DNA of 64,000 nucleotides from Bremia lactucae (lineage: Eukaryota; Oomycota; Peronosporomycetes; Peronosporales; Peronosporaceae), in the NCBI RefSeq assembly GCF_004359215.1, contig NC_090610.1, forward strand, positions 1,980,955-2,044,954. Direction: 5' to 3'. The position numbers and the translations under genes are program-made. A model generated the notes under the pieces. It worked only from the letters and a program-made list of their open reading frames with translations, was not told the DNA's origin and ran no database searches. Below, one piece after another: positions 10,156 to 20,265 of this stretch. The stretch's first letter is position 1. Each line of letters opens with the position of its first letter.

Positions 10156-10203
10156 CTTCGTGAGAAATTAGTCTTGTAAAGACTCAGGCGTAGATTGACT
10201 ACG

Positions 10204-10213
10204 AGTGCTACCA
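10204..10213 (-). other. Primer-binding site of element A
   Basis: On the minus strand, two bases after the 5' LTR end, the sequence TGGTAGCACT begins. The same string occupies the same place in D2 (34712-34721), F (40823-40832) and E (10699-10708). It starts TGG as tRNA 3' ends demand and resembles initiator-Met-type sites, but the tRNA cannot be named from the window. Confidence 0.65.
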
Positions 10214-10215
10214 GG

Positions 10216-10680
10216 TGTAGCGGAGCTAACTCGCTCCTAAAGTCAGAGGAAGACTTTCAGACTCAGAGAGTCACTTAGTTCTATTGAACTAATGCGTTTA
10301 ACAACTCAGCGAGTCGTACAAGCTATCAAAGCTTAAGGAATCCTAGTTCAAGGGATTCAGGGGTTCGTAGAACCAAGTGGCAACCAGTGCCCAAGAGGAT
10401 ATACCATAGAAAGGCTTCTGTCTCTTACAGATCAATGCGCAAGCCCGAGGAAGGCACTTAGCGCTTTAAGATCAAAAGGGGAACTGCACTTTATTGGATT
10501 ATTTAAATCCAAAAAAAACTTACCCTAGCTAATTAAGATAGATGTTGGCGACCACATTTGTTGCCCATAATAAATGGGATTTAAGTAACTAACTATTTTA
10601 AAAGTAGATAAAAGGGTATTTTACCCATAAAGTAAATGTACCACAACAACGGTTCTCCAACCGATGTTTGCCCCACTACA
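10216..10680 (-). repeat. 5' LTR of element A (alpha family)
   Basis: This 465-bp LTR starts TGTAGTGGGGCA on the minus strand and ends CCGCTACA. It matches 2900-3385 throughout but lacks the CCGCCAGAT hairpin (the junction is near 10537-10545) and has scattered substitutions, so the insertion is not recent. Confidence 0.92.
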
Positions 10681-10879
10681 GAGGTACTCCGCTGCAACTG
10701 GTAGCACTAGTAGTCAATCAACGCCTGGTTTCTTAAAAGACTAAGCATCAACATTTTCACGAACTTTTAGGGGCGAAACGCGCAGCGTTTGAGAAGCTCA
10801 AAACTTTGTCTGGGCTAGATCACATCGAATTCATCATTTCTCAGGGCCCCGAGGTTCTTGATGCTTCCACGACAAGAGA

Positions 10880-11170
10880 CTATTGGATCTGCGGTACGTT
10901 CTCGTCAAATTTCGAGTGCATCTCCTCGGAGAACAGACAGTACCTATAGGTTTGACGAACTCGGCCCCGGAAAACCGGAGACCTCCTTCGCGATATACAC
11001 TGATCTTGCATCATTCCGAACCGCAAAGAAAAGCCATCACCTGTCGCAACGGACGTATCGCTGGCTTTCTTTTTTTATCTAAATACAGCTTCGTCGTTCA
11101 CTACAAGTCGGGCAAGATTCATATTCTTGCCGATGCCCTGTTCGCGACGCCCTATGATCCTCGCTTGGAT
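10880..11170 (+). pseudogene. Element E RNase H remnant
   Basis: Pieces in shifting frames match the Gypsy RNase H region: YVLVKFRVHLLGEQ, then YTDLASFRTAKKSHHLSQRT, then SKYSFVVHYKSGKIHILADAL. An insertion of roughly 60 bp lies between the first two. No complete frame remains. Confidence 0.8.
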
Positions 11171-11579
11171 TTGGGTCGTCAGAATACTGACGCCGATGAC
11201 GACGACAGATGCGCGGCGGATGTGTCACTGAACTTAACTCGAGTCGGTCCACTACTACCTCTTCACGATGAAATTGTAGCGGCTTACGACGGCGACACGA
11301 TCATGCTGACATAATCACGTATATACGCTCGCCCAACGATGCTTCATTGGGTGCTCGTTCCTGATCACTCTGGACCTTCAGTCCCACGGCGACGTCGCCG
11401 CATTCCAGTTTAGACGGAGATACATCATCTATAATTTCGATGAGCCATGGACGGTTTGCTATCGATCCTGATCTAATAGCTCGGATAATTTACGAGTCCC
11501 CTTGATTCCTCAGCTGGGGGCATATAGGCCGCAAAAAGACTTATGCGGCTGCTTCGCGCATTATTTATTGTATAAGTGA

Positions 11580-12065
11580 GTGCGTAGTTGGGTGCGGGCG
11601 TGTGGAATTTGCCAGCGTGTGAAGCTGTCGCCTTCGTCGCAGGCTCCCCTGCGACCACGTTTTATTGCCTCAGAGGCATGGCGCTCGATTTCTATGGAGT
11701 TCATTTTTGGTATTCCGCCCGACGACAAAGACCGCACGGGCATCCTGGTATTTGTCGACCACTTCAGTAAGATCAGTCATCTTATTCGACGCAAATCACC
11801 ACGGCCGAGACCGCGGTGCACTTCATCGACGCAATACACCGCTATCCTGGTCTTCCGGAGTCGATTGTGTCGCGTCCAGCAGCGATCCGCGATTCACTTT
11901 CGCCCTCTGGATTTAACTTCTCGAGCCCTTTGGAAGAACATTGCTGGTGTCGATGGCATCCCATCCGTAGGCGGATGAGCAAACTGAACGCGTCAATCGC
12001 GTTCTCGAAGATGTTCTTCGCAGAGTCGACTCACAAGATTCGGGCAGGAATGAGAACTGACTGAT
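11580..12065 (+). pseudogene. Element E integrase remnant
   Basis: The plus strand encodes CGICQRVKLSPSS, the end of the H2C2 zinc-binding region. SMEFIFGIPPDDKDRTGILV and FVDHFSKISHL follow from the integrase core, and frameshifted relics run to about 12065 (TERVNR-like near 11980). It cannot encode an active enzyme. Confidence 0.8.
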
Positions 12066-12219
12066 TCCTGCACGAATTTTGTCATCGAACAAGCGACGGA
12101 CATCAATTGTGACACTACTGTCGTCATCATGATCAATTGCGGCTCTCTAAGTAAATGATATGGGTTTCCTATGGACTTCTTTGACATCATCTTGGCGAGC
12201 ACGCCGTGCAGCTGAAAGA

Positions 12220-12340
12220 CCGACAATTGCAGAACCGGCAAAAATCAATGCCATAAATCTGGCGGCCAAAATCTATTTTTGATTAGATTTTGGCCGCCAG
12301 ATTTATATCTTTGATTTTTGCCAATTTGCAATTGATTCTG
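12220..12340. repeat. Foldback with a perfect 23-bp core
   Basis: Arms 12253-12275 and 12284-12306 are exact inverse complements around an 8-base loop and contain the CTGGCGGCC string also found in LTR-alpha. Imperfect pairing extends outward (GGCAAAAATC against GATTTTTGCC, CAATTGC against GCAATTG), giving arms near 50 bp. Confidence 0.9.
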
Positions 12341-13028
12341 GCAGTTAGCCATAGAGCCACTTTAAAGCGAGGGTGCTTGTCTTTGGTCAATCAAGCCGGA
12401 CCTGACTTAATAGAACCCCAGTGGAAGTCGCGACGAAGCCAAAGCTATCCATTTGCCAACACCTGTCGCCGTCATAGTCATAAGCTCCGTTCAGATAAAC
12501 GGCCCCGCGAATCCACCTTGCTGTATCGGATGTCCCGAGCAAATACTCTGGACTTTCCTGACACCATGCGAGATCATTTCGGTGCCTCTACAGCCTGCGC
12601 GGAAATATGATTGACGGCGTCGTATACGATGCGCTTCTGACGTCGTGGTGTGCCTTCATTCGGCGATTCGACCGGATGATGTCTAGCGGGCGCTGCTTTG
12701 TCTGTCGGCTAGCCGATAGGGAAGATCTACACGCTGATCATTCCTTCAGCGCCTTACGCGACAGATTGTGTGAGAACGCTTGGAACGAGGACCGTCTCTG
12801 ATTCGTCCTCGTGGTTTAGGGGTGTTCATCATGCTCCGTCATGCGTAGACCGACTGGGGAAGCTTAGAGAATGCAAATCGCTGAGCAACCGCTCAGCGAG
12901 ATCGAGCAGGCTTGGGTCGACAAGCACGAGCGTAGCCTTGGCGAGAAAGAAGCAGCCACTATTCGTTGAGAATTGCGTCGCCTCCGCCGGCAGCACAGTC
13001 CGCCAAATCATCGACAGGTCGTTGCGCC
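12341..13028. other. Unassigned segment of element E
   Basis: No complete gene is recognised. A plus-strand frame at about 12880-12970 reads like a charged helix (SEIEQAWVDKHERSLGEKEA) and ends at a TGA near 12967. It may be a degenerate coding fragment of the mobile element. Confidence 0.35.
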
Positions 13029-13472
13029 TCACTCGCGTGAGGCGGGGACCGCATTCACAACTCGGAGACTGTTCCATTCGCAAGAACGTCGTCGTAATAT
13101 ATCCTCGCCTCGGGGTGACCCGAGGCCTGCGTGCTCTAGGAGCGACGCTCTTGGCCCGTTTAAACGAGGCCATTTAGATGGAGGGGGCATCTTTGGAATG
13201 CCACCCGTCACATAGCCACGTTCTAAACGACTGGCTTGTGACACCGACTGAGCACGTTCACGTGTCGTCGACGGAGCTTTAGGCTCCGAATCCTCTATGT
13301 CAAAACCATTATGGATTATGGTCTGAGCATAAGGCGTTGTGGTTATACCCAACGGAGAAGCAGCTGCGCCTTTATGGGCAGCGCTCTCATTACCTGTCGC
13401 TGCGCTTTCCAGCGCAGACGACGAGACAGCATTCGTAAATGTTCCTGTTTTCATGTTTTGAGCCACGCTCAC
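13029..13472 (-). pseudogene. Antisense frame of element E
   Basis: This open frame of 147 residues lies opposite to the sense of E, between its pol remnants and the LTR piece. Its N-terminal part shares ESAAHKGAAA and a following TTTP with the plus-strand frame at 26663 next to D1, so the two are related. No domain is recognised; the N-terminus is Ser/Ala-rich and the rest basic. The first ATG overlaps the LTR-like sequence that starts near 13464, so the second Met may be the real start. Confidence 0.5.
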
Positions 13473-13684
13473 AATACATAAAAGTGTTATCTACAGATAT
13501 GACGTTTTGGAATAGTAAAAAATTGTATTAATATTTGATACAATTAAATATAAACCAGTCTGACAACTACTTCCTACTTAGTGAGTGCGCACGAGGAGCC
13601 GGATTGCCGCTCCCGTGACGACATTTTACTCGAGTACTTAGTACGTTGGGTGAGGTCGCTAAGGCGCCCACCATAGCTACCTCA
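13464..13684 (+). repeat. LTR-beta fragment
   Basis: This matches the second half of the LTR at 63204-63725 (GTTATCTACAGAT, GATACAATTAAATATAAA, GCGCACGAGGAGCCGGATT, GTGAGGTCGCTAAGGCGCCCA). Its first half is missing. It is directly followed by an LTR-gamma in the opposite orientation. Confidence 0.85.
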
Positions 13685-14110
13685 TGTAACGGGGCACTGC
13701 CGACTTGTACTGCTTCGGTACAAGTCCACATCGCACTGCCTCAGTGCGAGTGGTGCCTCACGTCACTTCACGTACACTAGTACGTGCAGAGGAAGTGTTC
13801 TCTTTAAAACACTTGTTTTAAAGATGGTTAAATGAAAACTATATTAATATAATTAAGTTTTTCTTGTCTATCTACTTAATACAAACTTAATTATAAACTT
13901 ATACAAAACATGTACTAAAAGTCTTATCGGTCTTTCTCTTTGCGCGCGTCCAGCGCTGACTGGACCGCGGAGAAAGTAGATATAATGGTCTATATCTACC
14001 AATGAATAAGCTTTTAGAAAATTACAATGTAAAGTAAAATTCTCCAAATATAATCTTCCTTTTAGATAATATATTAATTAACAACATTTAAGTGTTAATT
14101 TTATGTAACG
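13685..14110 (-). repeat. LTR-gamma, minus orientation
   Basis: Read on the minus strand this matches the LTRs of element F, from CGTTACAT to the terminal GTGCCCCGTTACA. It lacks only the first dozen or so bases. It includes the CGCGGTCCAGTCAGC hairpin and the paired stem-loops near its end. It is either a solo LTR or the 3' LTR of element G. Confidence 0.88.
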
Positions 14111-15340
14111 CTATCTCAGCAACTGAGTAAAGATTGGCTTCAAACTTTTGAGCGATGTCCGGAACGTCACGAAATACGGAGGAGCGAGGTTCAATGTATT
14201 TTTCTCGGGGGAAGTGCGCAACCAGCGAACCCGGTAGCGGCGCGCGATCGGAATCGCGCGCTCCCCATGTGCCGTTTGACCAGACGGACTCGGTGGATCC
14301 GAATGATCAACAATTAGATCAACAATCCAGCGGATTATCCTGCAGCATCCACAAGGGGAGGGCGTGATGGTACTGCGTTCGTTCTGTTCGCCCAAGACGA
14401 AGAGGACGTCGCGACAAACCGGGCTGCTGACGCTCAGCTCGAAGTGGAGAAAGCGTCGGAGCGCGCTACGCGAGCAGTGCGGACGGCGGCCAAGATTCGT
14501 CAATCGAATCGCGAGCTGCTTGAGCGTGTAAGAATGCTGGAGCGCCATATCGTCGATTACCCGTGAGCGCAACCTTGCCTGGTGTCGGCTGAGCGTCAGG
14601 CCTGCCGAAATGGACGCTCGATTAAAGCGCCACGGACTGAGCATGCTGAATAGACTCGGGAATCGAGGCTGGAAGATACGCCCTCAGTCGCAGGGACGTG
14701 GGAATGTCGAGAGTGTAGGCTTCTCCAATCCTTTTGAGTACCTTAAATGGTTCAATAGATCTTGGAGTGAGTTTACTCGCTCCCAAGTTTGTTACTGCTG
14801 TGTCTCTTATGCCTTCGGTCGACAGGAGCAAACGATCTCCTGGCTCATATAATTCGTGTTCTTTCTTCCACATTTGCCTGCGTTCTCTTTTTGTTTGTCC
14901 ACAGATGTATGAAGTGGATCCTGGACAAGCCGGGTTAATGACTGCCGCTGCAGCATGAAGTCGCTAACAGCGAAGTCATCGATCGGACGCGCCGATGATC
15001 GCGCCGAGTAATTAGCCGCATTAGGCAGAGCCACGGACGTCTAAGCCCTCGATGACGGATCAATCAATGTCTGCAAAATACACTTTGCCAAGGTTGACGC
15101 CACTTTGAATCTGCTGCCGCACCTGCGACCGTGTGACCACATTAGCGCTGGTCACGGCGTCAGCTGCACTCGATAATTTTGGATGCTCGAAATCGGCTCT
15201 ATCCCCCTCCAGGTAGAGCCAAGAAATGCCGTGGGACTACCCACGACAAGAAGAGCGGGAACGCGAGGGTGGCGCGATTATAAAAAAAAGAAACGCTTCA
15301 ACCCGTTGACACGTGTTTGCGTTGTTGATCGGGAACTCAG
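14111..15340 (-). pseudogene. Element G: integrase C-terminus and chromodomain
   Basis: On the minus strand, 14622-14873 encodes a Gypsy integrase C-terminal region (EPGDRLLLSTEGIRDTAV, GASKLTPRSIEPFKVLKRIG, AYTLDIPTSLRL). A remnant TCQRVE near 15300 marks the start of the integrase, and 14150-14270 encodes a decayed chromodomain (RYRVRWLRTSPEKNTL). Many frameshifts are present. The sequence differs strongly from A and F, so it is a separate lineage. Confidence 0.75.
14318..14566 (+). pseudogene. Antisense coiled-coil frame opposite the element G linker
   Basis: This stretch of 82 codons has no stop until the TGA at 14564-14566 and no ATG near its start. It encodes FVLFAQDEEDVATN followed by a heptad-like helix (AQLEVEKASERATRAVRTA, ESNRELLERVRMLE-type). 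It lies opposite the pol linker between integrase and chromodomain, the same place where elements A and F carry an antisense coiled coil. It may be the remnant of an antisense gene or a by-product of the linker composition. Confidence 0.4.
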
Positions 15341-16433
15341 CAAGCTTTAGAAAAGAATCCAAATGGTAAGCGATGTCGCGTAGCTCCGGCATCAGGTCGT
15401 TTTGATACATATGGATTTACACACTACGCTGAAGGACAAGTCTTGGATTCGGGAGCGCAAAGTAAAAGCGCTCTATTTGAACGGAGCGGACTTTGCGAGG
15501 AGCAGACGTACCTTGGCGACACAAAAAGTCTTGACTGGCTATAGAATGTTATCATATGGGTTTCGGCCAACTGCGATATGGCTACTCTGTCTGTGGCGAA
15601 GCGCCGGCACTGTGGGTCCGTTTGCGTCGCCATCCTTTACAGCTTCTCATCGCTCGTATTTCGTGCACATGAACGGGTGGCATTAATTGCGTACTCTGCA
15701 CACACAAGTCCACCGACATCATGCCTAAGTACTCAGCGGAGACGGTCCATCGCTGTCTCACTCCGATACGGGTCGGTTGGCGGGGTGACACCGGTCACAG
15801 CGATATCGGCTCGCGATACCGCTGCTGCCATGACCAGCAGGAATCCGGTCCACTTTGACGCTTATTCGGCATTCACGCGCGTTGTACACCTTTCGGCTTG
15901 AAATCGTATATGGAAGCCGCAGCGACAAAAACTTAAGCGGTTGATCTGAACAGCGGCGCGAGGAAGGGGTACGTATTCTCGATTAGACTACGGTGTCTAG
16001 CTTTCAAGTGAGTTTCGAAGCACGGAATTGGGCCAATCGTGTTCCTAACCCCGAGCGTTCGAATCGCCTACCGGCGATAGCAAGTCATGCATTCTGGAGC
16101 TGCCGGGAAGCAAGCATGCTTAAGGTTCTGCCGATGCCGCTATCAATATTACTGAATACGGGGGTGGGCTTATACTGTGCCCGAAAAGCAGAAGCCAGCG
16201 GCTATTTGCCCCTGTATGTCATTGAAGATTGTGAGCTCGTGTTTTTTTTAACTTCAGACCTATCACCCTCTGTAAGCGTTCGCTATAAAAAGCAACCTAC
16301 CACTAAAACTTACAAACATTCAAGAACAGCGAGGAATCGGATTGACTGTCTTCTCTCACGTGGGCGACTAAGGAGACCTCACCTAATGAACTTGTTGGTG
16401 AAGTCGAGCGACATCACGGAAGCGGTTGCCCGT
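15341..16433. other. Unassigned region
   Basis: Several uninterrupted frames occur here, the longest at 15993-16457 on the plus strand (154 residues), but none shows a family motif or start context. The region is probably decayed mobile DNA; no gene is claimed. Confidence 0.35.
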
Positions 16434-16490
16434 CTTCTCGTGCGCACTGTGTATTAGGAAGTACGTTTAATACACAGTGCGCACGAGAAG
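16434..16490. repeat. Perfect 23-bp inverted repeat
   Basis: Arms 16434-16456 and 16468-16490 are exact inverse complements with an 11-base loop. The arm includes GTGCGCAC, a string also present in LTR-beta. Such perfection in otherwise decayed DNA points to a recent foldback or conversion event. Confidence 0.92.
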
Positions 16491-16589
16491 AAGAGTAGAC
16501 AAATTTAAATTTTATTTAATTAAACATAAATCTTTTTACACAATGATTACATGCCATCTCTGTAAATGTGCATCCCTACATGGCGTGAT

Positions 16590-16800
16590 ATTTATTTTAA
16601 ATGCCACAACTCGCAGGAATGACGTCAGACGTCATCGCCTTTATTGTGGTTACACCTTTCTTGCATCACATACACAAGGGTGGATCACTATGTGAACCTC
16701 ACCCGAGTAACAGGTCAAATAACTTCACACGAATTATTTGACCTCCCCGTTTAGTGTATCTAACGGGCGTGTAACGTAAGGCAAAAGCATGTTACACTCT
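16590..16800 (-). repeat. LTR-beta fragment, minus orientation
   Basis: On the minus strand this reads like the start of LTR-beta: GTAACATGCTTTTGCC, then a Gly/Thr-rich GGTTCACATAGTGATCC and ACCCTTGTGTATGTGATGCA. These match 63204-63370. Confidence 0.75.
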
Positions 16801-18267
16801 TCAAATCAAGCCCCACCTGGCGCAGCTATTTCGAGAGGTAAGAGCCTTAGCAGACAGCATCGAAGTACCCAGTTGGGCAAATGTTTATCGCAACTTTAAC
16901 AAAATGACGGATCGACAGGTTAGTATCGCTATGTGTAAGGATGTTTCCAATCAACTGCAGGCCACTATGCGCGTAGTGTTATGACGGACGCTGCGGCCTT
17001 CCTCGACAATGATGTTATACACTGGCAAGAGGCTTCTCAAGCCAAACACTAAGAACTACAGCAAGGCCCCACGAGGACCGCGAGGGACTATGCGCAATGC
17101 GGCCCGGCTGTCGGGGGACCAATTTGCCTAGATAATAAAGTAGAAGTAGCAACAGTAACTTTGTTGCCAGTCGATAGGATATAGCAAGTCGTACGCGTAC
17201 CTAATATACATCACCTTTTCACTTCTTGTGTTGCTACATTTTTACTTATTGAGCCACTCCAGCTAGTTGACTGACCTAGAAAGCACCTGATCTCTCTTAA
17301 ACCGATATATGTCGTCTTCTTAATTTGCTTTAGGGAAATGGCTTCAAGGACACCACAGCAACTAATAAGTTGCCCAAAATTTCACAGCAATTTCGTCTTC
17401 ACGTTGCCAATATCTATTAAGAAGGCCTAATATTTTCCGGCCTAAAAATGGCGTTGAAGCCATAGCAATGTCATAAAAGTTGTTGTGTCATTCGCCTTAT
17501 GTACCGCTATGCTTCGTTGATAAAGATACTTGTTGACAGAAATATGTTTAAGGCAAAAACTGCAAATACTCTATGTTCATTCAGCCTAGAAAGTATCACT
17601 GGCTGAGATAAAATATGGAACCGCCACTAACATTATTGATCCGCTATTGTATCCTCTATCTAATATGCAGCATTCATCACTTCGAATACAGAGAACATCC
17701 TATTGACGGTGCTACATGCCGCTTTGTGAATGAAAAGATGACGAAGTCCTTACACGGCCAGTATAACAAAGTGTCCCGTTTATTTCCTATAAGAGTAATT
17801 ATAACTATTATTTTCTATAGAGAAAATAATGAAGAAGCGAAAATTAATATCATTTGATAATTTTACTTTATATTTCCCATATCGCGATATTAGGTAATAT
17901 TGAATCAACAAGACAACAGTTCCGTTGATTGGTTGATTTAAGTTTCTATCCACCCCACCAATCGCTGCTAGATGAACGAACGAGCAGTGCGCAAGGGCTC
18001 GCAATACATAGTTTGATATTACAATACTAAAGTCAGAAGATACGAAGATCGTTACGTGGGAACTTAATAAATTGAATACAGTTTTACCTTTTCTCTATAC
18101 TAAACCTTTAGTATTGACCTTCAGTAACGTAAAGTATTCAACGACACCTCACCTTCATAACTATCAGTAAATGTTTGCAGAGGTGTTGAGAGAGCAGGGT
18201 GCTCATTAGTTGAAGCTATTGAGATATCAGCATTAACATGCTGCTAGCTGGCCGACGCATTCGCGTC
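16801..18267. other. Region without recognised gene
   Basis: A plus-strand frame of about 57 codons at 16807-16983 (HLAQLFREVRALADSIEVP) ends at a TGA; it may be a Gag remnant. The rest, including an 80-codon frame at 17615-17857, shows no motif. A short palindrome (ATTATTTTCTATAGAGAAAATAAT) lies near 17808-17832. Confidence 0.4.
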
Positions 18268-18498
18268 GACCCGAAAGCTTGAGGATTGATATCTCCAATG
18301 CAAGACAGTTGGGTGATTCCTTGCTAAGATAATTCGTCGAATTAGACGATGCCATTAAAGATCGCCGCATCAATGTCGATGCAATCAAAGTGAAATATGG
18401 TATGTTCAACTTTGCTGAACGTGCCACATCTTGGGCCCTATATGGCTCAAGCTTCACGATCCATTTGTGTTTGGGTCGTATGAGATCTTCAAGACCCG
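18268..18498 (+). pseudogene. Gypsy Gag fragment
   Basis: The plus strand encodes RPESLRIDISNA, then FVELDDAIKDRRI, FAERATSWAL and, after a frame change, LKLHDPFVFGSYEIFKTR. These match the Gag of element F (ENLKIDICKYKG, FVELDDAIKARHI, LRDPYVFGSLEDFKAR). It has an in-frame TAA after SLLR and is cut at 18498 by an LTR. Confidence 0.78.
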
Positions 18499-18737
18499 TG
18501 TAACGGAGCTACCTTGCTCCTTAAGTCAGAGAAAGACTTATAGACACTTAGTTCTATAGAACTAGTAGTTTGACAGCTCAGTGAGTCGTACAAGCTTTTA
18601 AGCTTAGTGAAACCCAGTTCAAGGAATTCAGGGGTTCGTAGAGCCAAGTGGCAACTAGTGCCCGATAGTATATACCTTAGAAAGGATTGTTTTTGGTCAA
18701 AGATCAATTCGCAAGCCTTAGGAAGGCTATAACGGAC
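18499..18737 (-). repeat. LTR-alpha fragment, minus orientation
   Basis: Starting TGTAACGGAGCTACCTTGCTC on the plus strand, this matches the inner half of the element A LTRs (GAGTCGTACAAGC, TTCAGGGGTTCGTAGA, GTGGCAACTAGTGCCC). It interrupts the Gag fragment to its left and breaks off into an LTR-beta. Confidence 0.85.
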
Positions 18738-18738
18738 T

Positions 18739-18950
18739 AAAGTTGCCCTATGTTTCACAATCCCCGTTATATACACTTCGTGTACTTAAGGGGATGGTCA
18801 ATTACTTAAGTGAAGTTATTAGTTCCAGTAGACAAGTGCGCAATTGGAGCCGGATTACCGCTCCCGTGACGTCATTGAAAAAAAAGGTTTCTAGTTCGTT
18901 GGGTGGGGTCGCTTAGGCGCCCAGAGCACTTAGCGTTGGGACTTGGTGAG
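18739..18950 (+). repeat. LTR-beta with internal deletion
   Basis: It begins TATAACGGACTAAAGTTGCCC, close to the LTR-beta start. After the GGTCAATTACTTAAGTGAAG segment it jumps to the GTGCGCAATTGGAGCCGG segment, so the central part is deleted. Confidence 0.8.
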
Positions 18951-18956
18951 TAAGCC

Positions 18957-19830
18957 CTGACCAGGCTCTTGGGCAGTTATCCGAGCAACATGTTGCTCAA
19001 TTGGAACAGTTTGAGGTGTTCGTGCTCGGACAGCGAAGAGCCGCGTCCGAGACAGAGAGCCATACTGCTGTGGAGTCCGTCACTCAGTCTCAGGATAAGT
19101 TTAGACGAGAGCAAGCTCGGAGCGAGGCTATCAACAGGACTGTTGAGATGCTCTCCGCCCGGCCGCATCAGCCGAGGCCCATTCCAATGAACCACCCAGA
19201 GCCGCCAACTCTAAATCAGTTGCATGATGCCTATTAAATAACAGATTCCCACTCTTACTGATAGTGAATATAGTTAACATACAAACTAACTTATGCAAAA
19301 TAAACAATTAATGAAGTGTTGTGAGGCTAGTGTTTCGTGGCCCTGTAAGTGGCGTTGGGTTACGTCGTCACGTTTAATGTACTCAATTTTGTTGGATTTA
19401 GATTGCCCCGCCCAAGCTTGATGGAACTGCAGCGCACACGATTGTTCACCGGCTGTTAGCCGTGGAGCAATGCGGTGTCGCGCAGCTTATCGAGGACGAC
19501 ACACGGATAGTGTCGTACGCCATATCGCATTTGCGCGGTGTGGACCTCAGAGTGGGCTTACTCGGCGCTTATGGCGGACGTCAAGGCGTTCCCATCATAA
19601 GCGATCTTTAAGGCAAAGATTCGCGCCATGCATCAGCCGTCGAACGACAACGTGTTGCTTCAGGCGCACTACTTTCATCGCGAAGCGATCCCTGCAAAAA
19701 TATGTGCATGAGATGCGCTCGCTGTAGGCGTTTATTCGTGAGGGTGTGATACTGGAACACATAAAGATGCCCACGTATGCCCTCCTGACGCGGACTCTCA
19801 AGCTACCCCTAGGTTCGGAGTTATCAAACA
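18957..19830 (+). pseudogene. Element C Gag, first copy
   Basis: Positions 18957-19236 encode a helical N-terminal part (LSEQHVAQLEQFEVFVLGQR, FRREQARSEAINRTVEML). After about 170 bp of unrelated AT-rich sequence, 19410-19830 encodes frame-shifting relics of the capsid domain (GTAAHTIVHRLLAVEQCG, AQLIEDDTRIVSYA). The second copy at 21313 retains the same protein in longer frames. Confidence 0.72.
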
Positions 19831-19831
19831 A

Positions 19832-20265
19832 ATGGGTAGCATAGTCCCTGAGGTCTCGAAATTTGGGACCTCAATTCTGCTGGTCTATAGAGCTCGAGTA
19901 CGAGGCTATGACCATGTGATGACCCTTCTCGCGGATTCGGGTGCATTACAGAATTTTGAAAAACTCGCGGCTTTAATAAAGAGAGGGGAAGCGTTTGAGT
20001 CGCTTTGCCAGGATGGCAAGCGAAAAGAGGCGACCGTTCGTTTAGCGAACGGCGCGCTCGTAAAGTCTGAGGAGTTCAAGTGGAACTCGCCTTCAGGTTA
20101 AATGATTTCTCTTGTAAAGAGAAGCTCACAGTGCTTAGTATGGAGGGTCCGTATGATCTCATTCTAGGCATGTCATGGTTGGCAAAACACCAACCATGGA
20201 TAGACTGGCGTACACGCACAGTTGCTAACTCTACGCAGGACACCGGAACGAATGTGCTTCTGTGA
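19832..20265 (+). pseudogene. Element C protease, first copy
   Basis: The plus strand encodes the protease with active site LLADSGALQNF, then VRLANGALVKSEEF, and in another frame FSCKEKLTVL, GPYDLILGMSWLAKHQPWID. The last block is the conserved flap-to-C-terminal part of Gypsy proteases. One frameshift near 20085 divides it. Confidence 0.78.

Larger units (their letters stand above)
2900..10680 (-). mobile_element. Element A: near-complete Ty3/Gypsy chromovirus-like retrotransposon
   Basis: Two direct LTRs (2900-3385 and 10216-10680) enclose, in minus-strand order, a primer-binding site, gag, protease, reverse transcriptase, RNase H, integrase and a chromodomain. A plus-strand antisense frame lies before the 3' LTR. 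Direct repeats GAGGT at 2895-2899 and 10681-10685 are the target-site duplication, so the element inserted as a unit. The domain order PR-RT-RH-INT defines Ty3/Gypsy, and the C-terminal chromodomain defines the chromovirus group. It is disabled by several lesions: frameshifts in gag, near 6820 and near 5460, a TGG-to-TGA change near 6240, and a TAG before the chromodomain. Confidence 0.92.
10681..13684 (+). mobile_element. Element E: decayed plus-strand Gypsy element split by element A
   Basis: After the GAGGT duplication the last bases of an LTR-alpha continue (to 10696), followed by a primer-binding site (10699-10708). A Gag start follows at about 10765-10865 ([28 protein letters not shown]). 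The next recognisable piece is RNase H, so a large internal deletion removed most of gag, protease and RT. Integrase fragments run to about 12060. The region from 12200 to 13470 holds a foldback and an antisense frame, and an LTR-beta piece ends it. Base composition is more GC-rich than in element A. Whether the 12.3-13.7 kb part belongs to the same insertion is uncertain. Confidence 0.65.

Noticed and set aside
15993..16457. Plus-strand frame of 154 residues
   Set aside because: No family motif or start context, and it ends in a perfect palindrome; not enough to call a gene.
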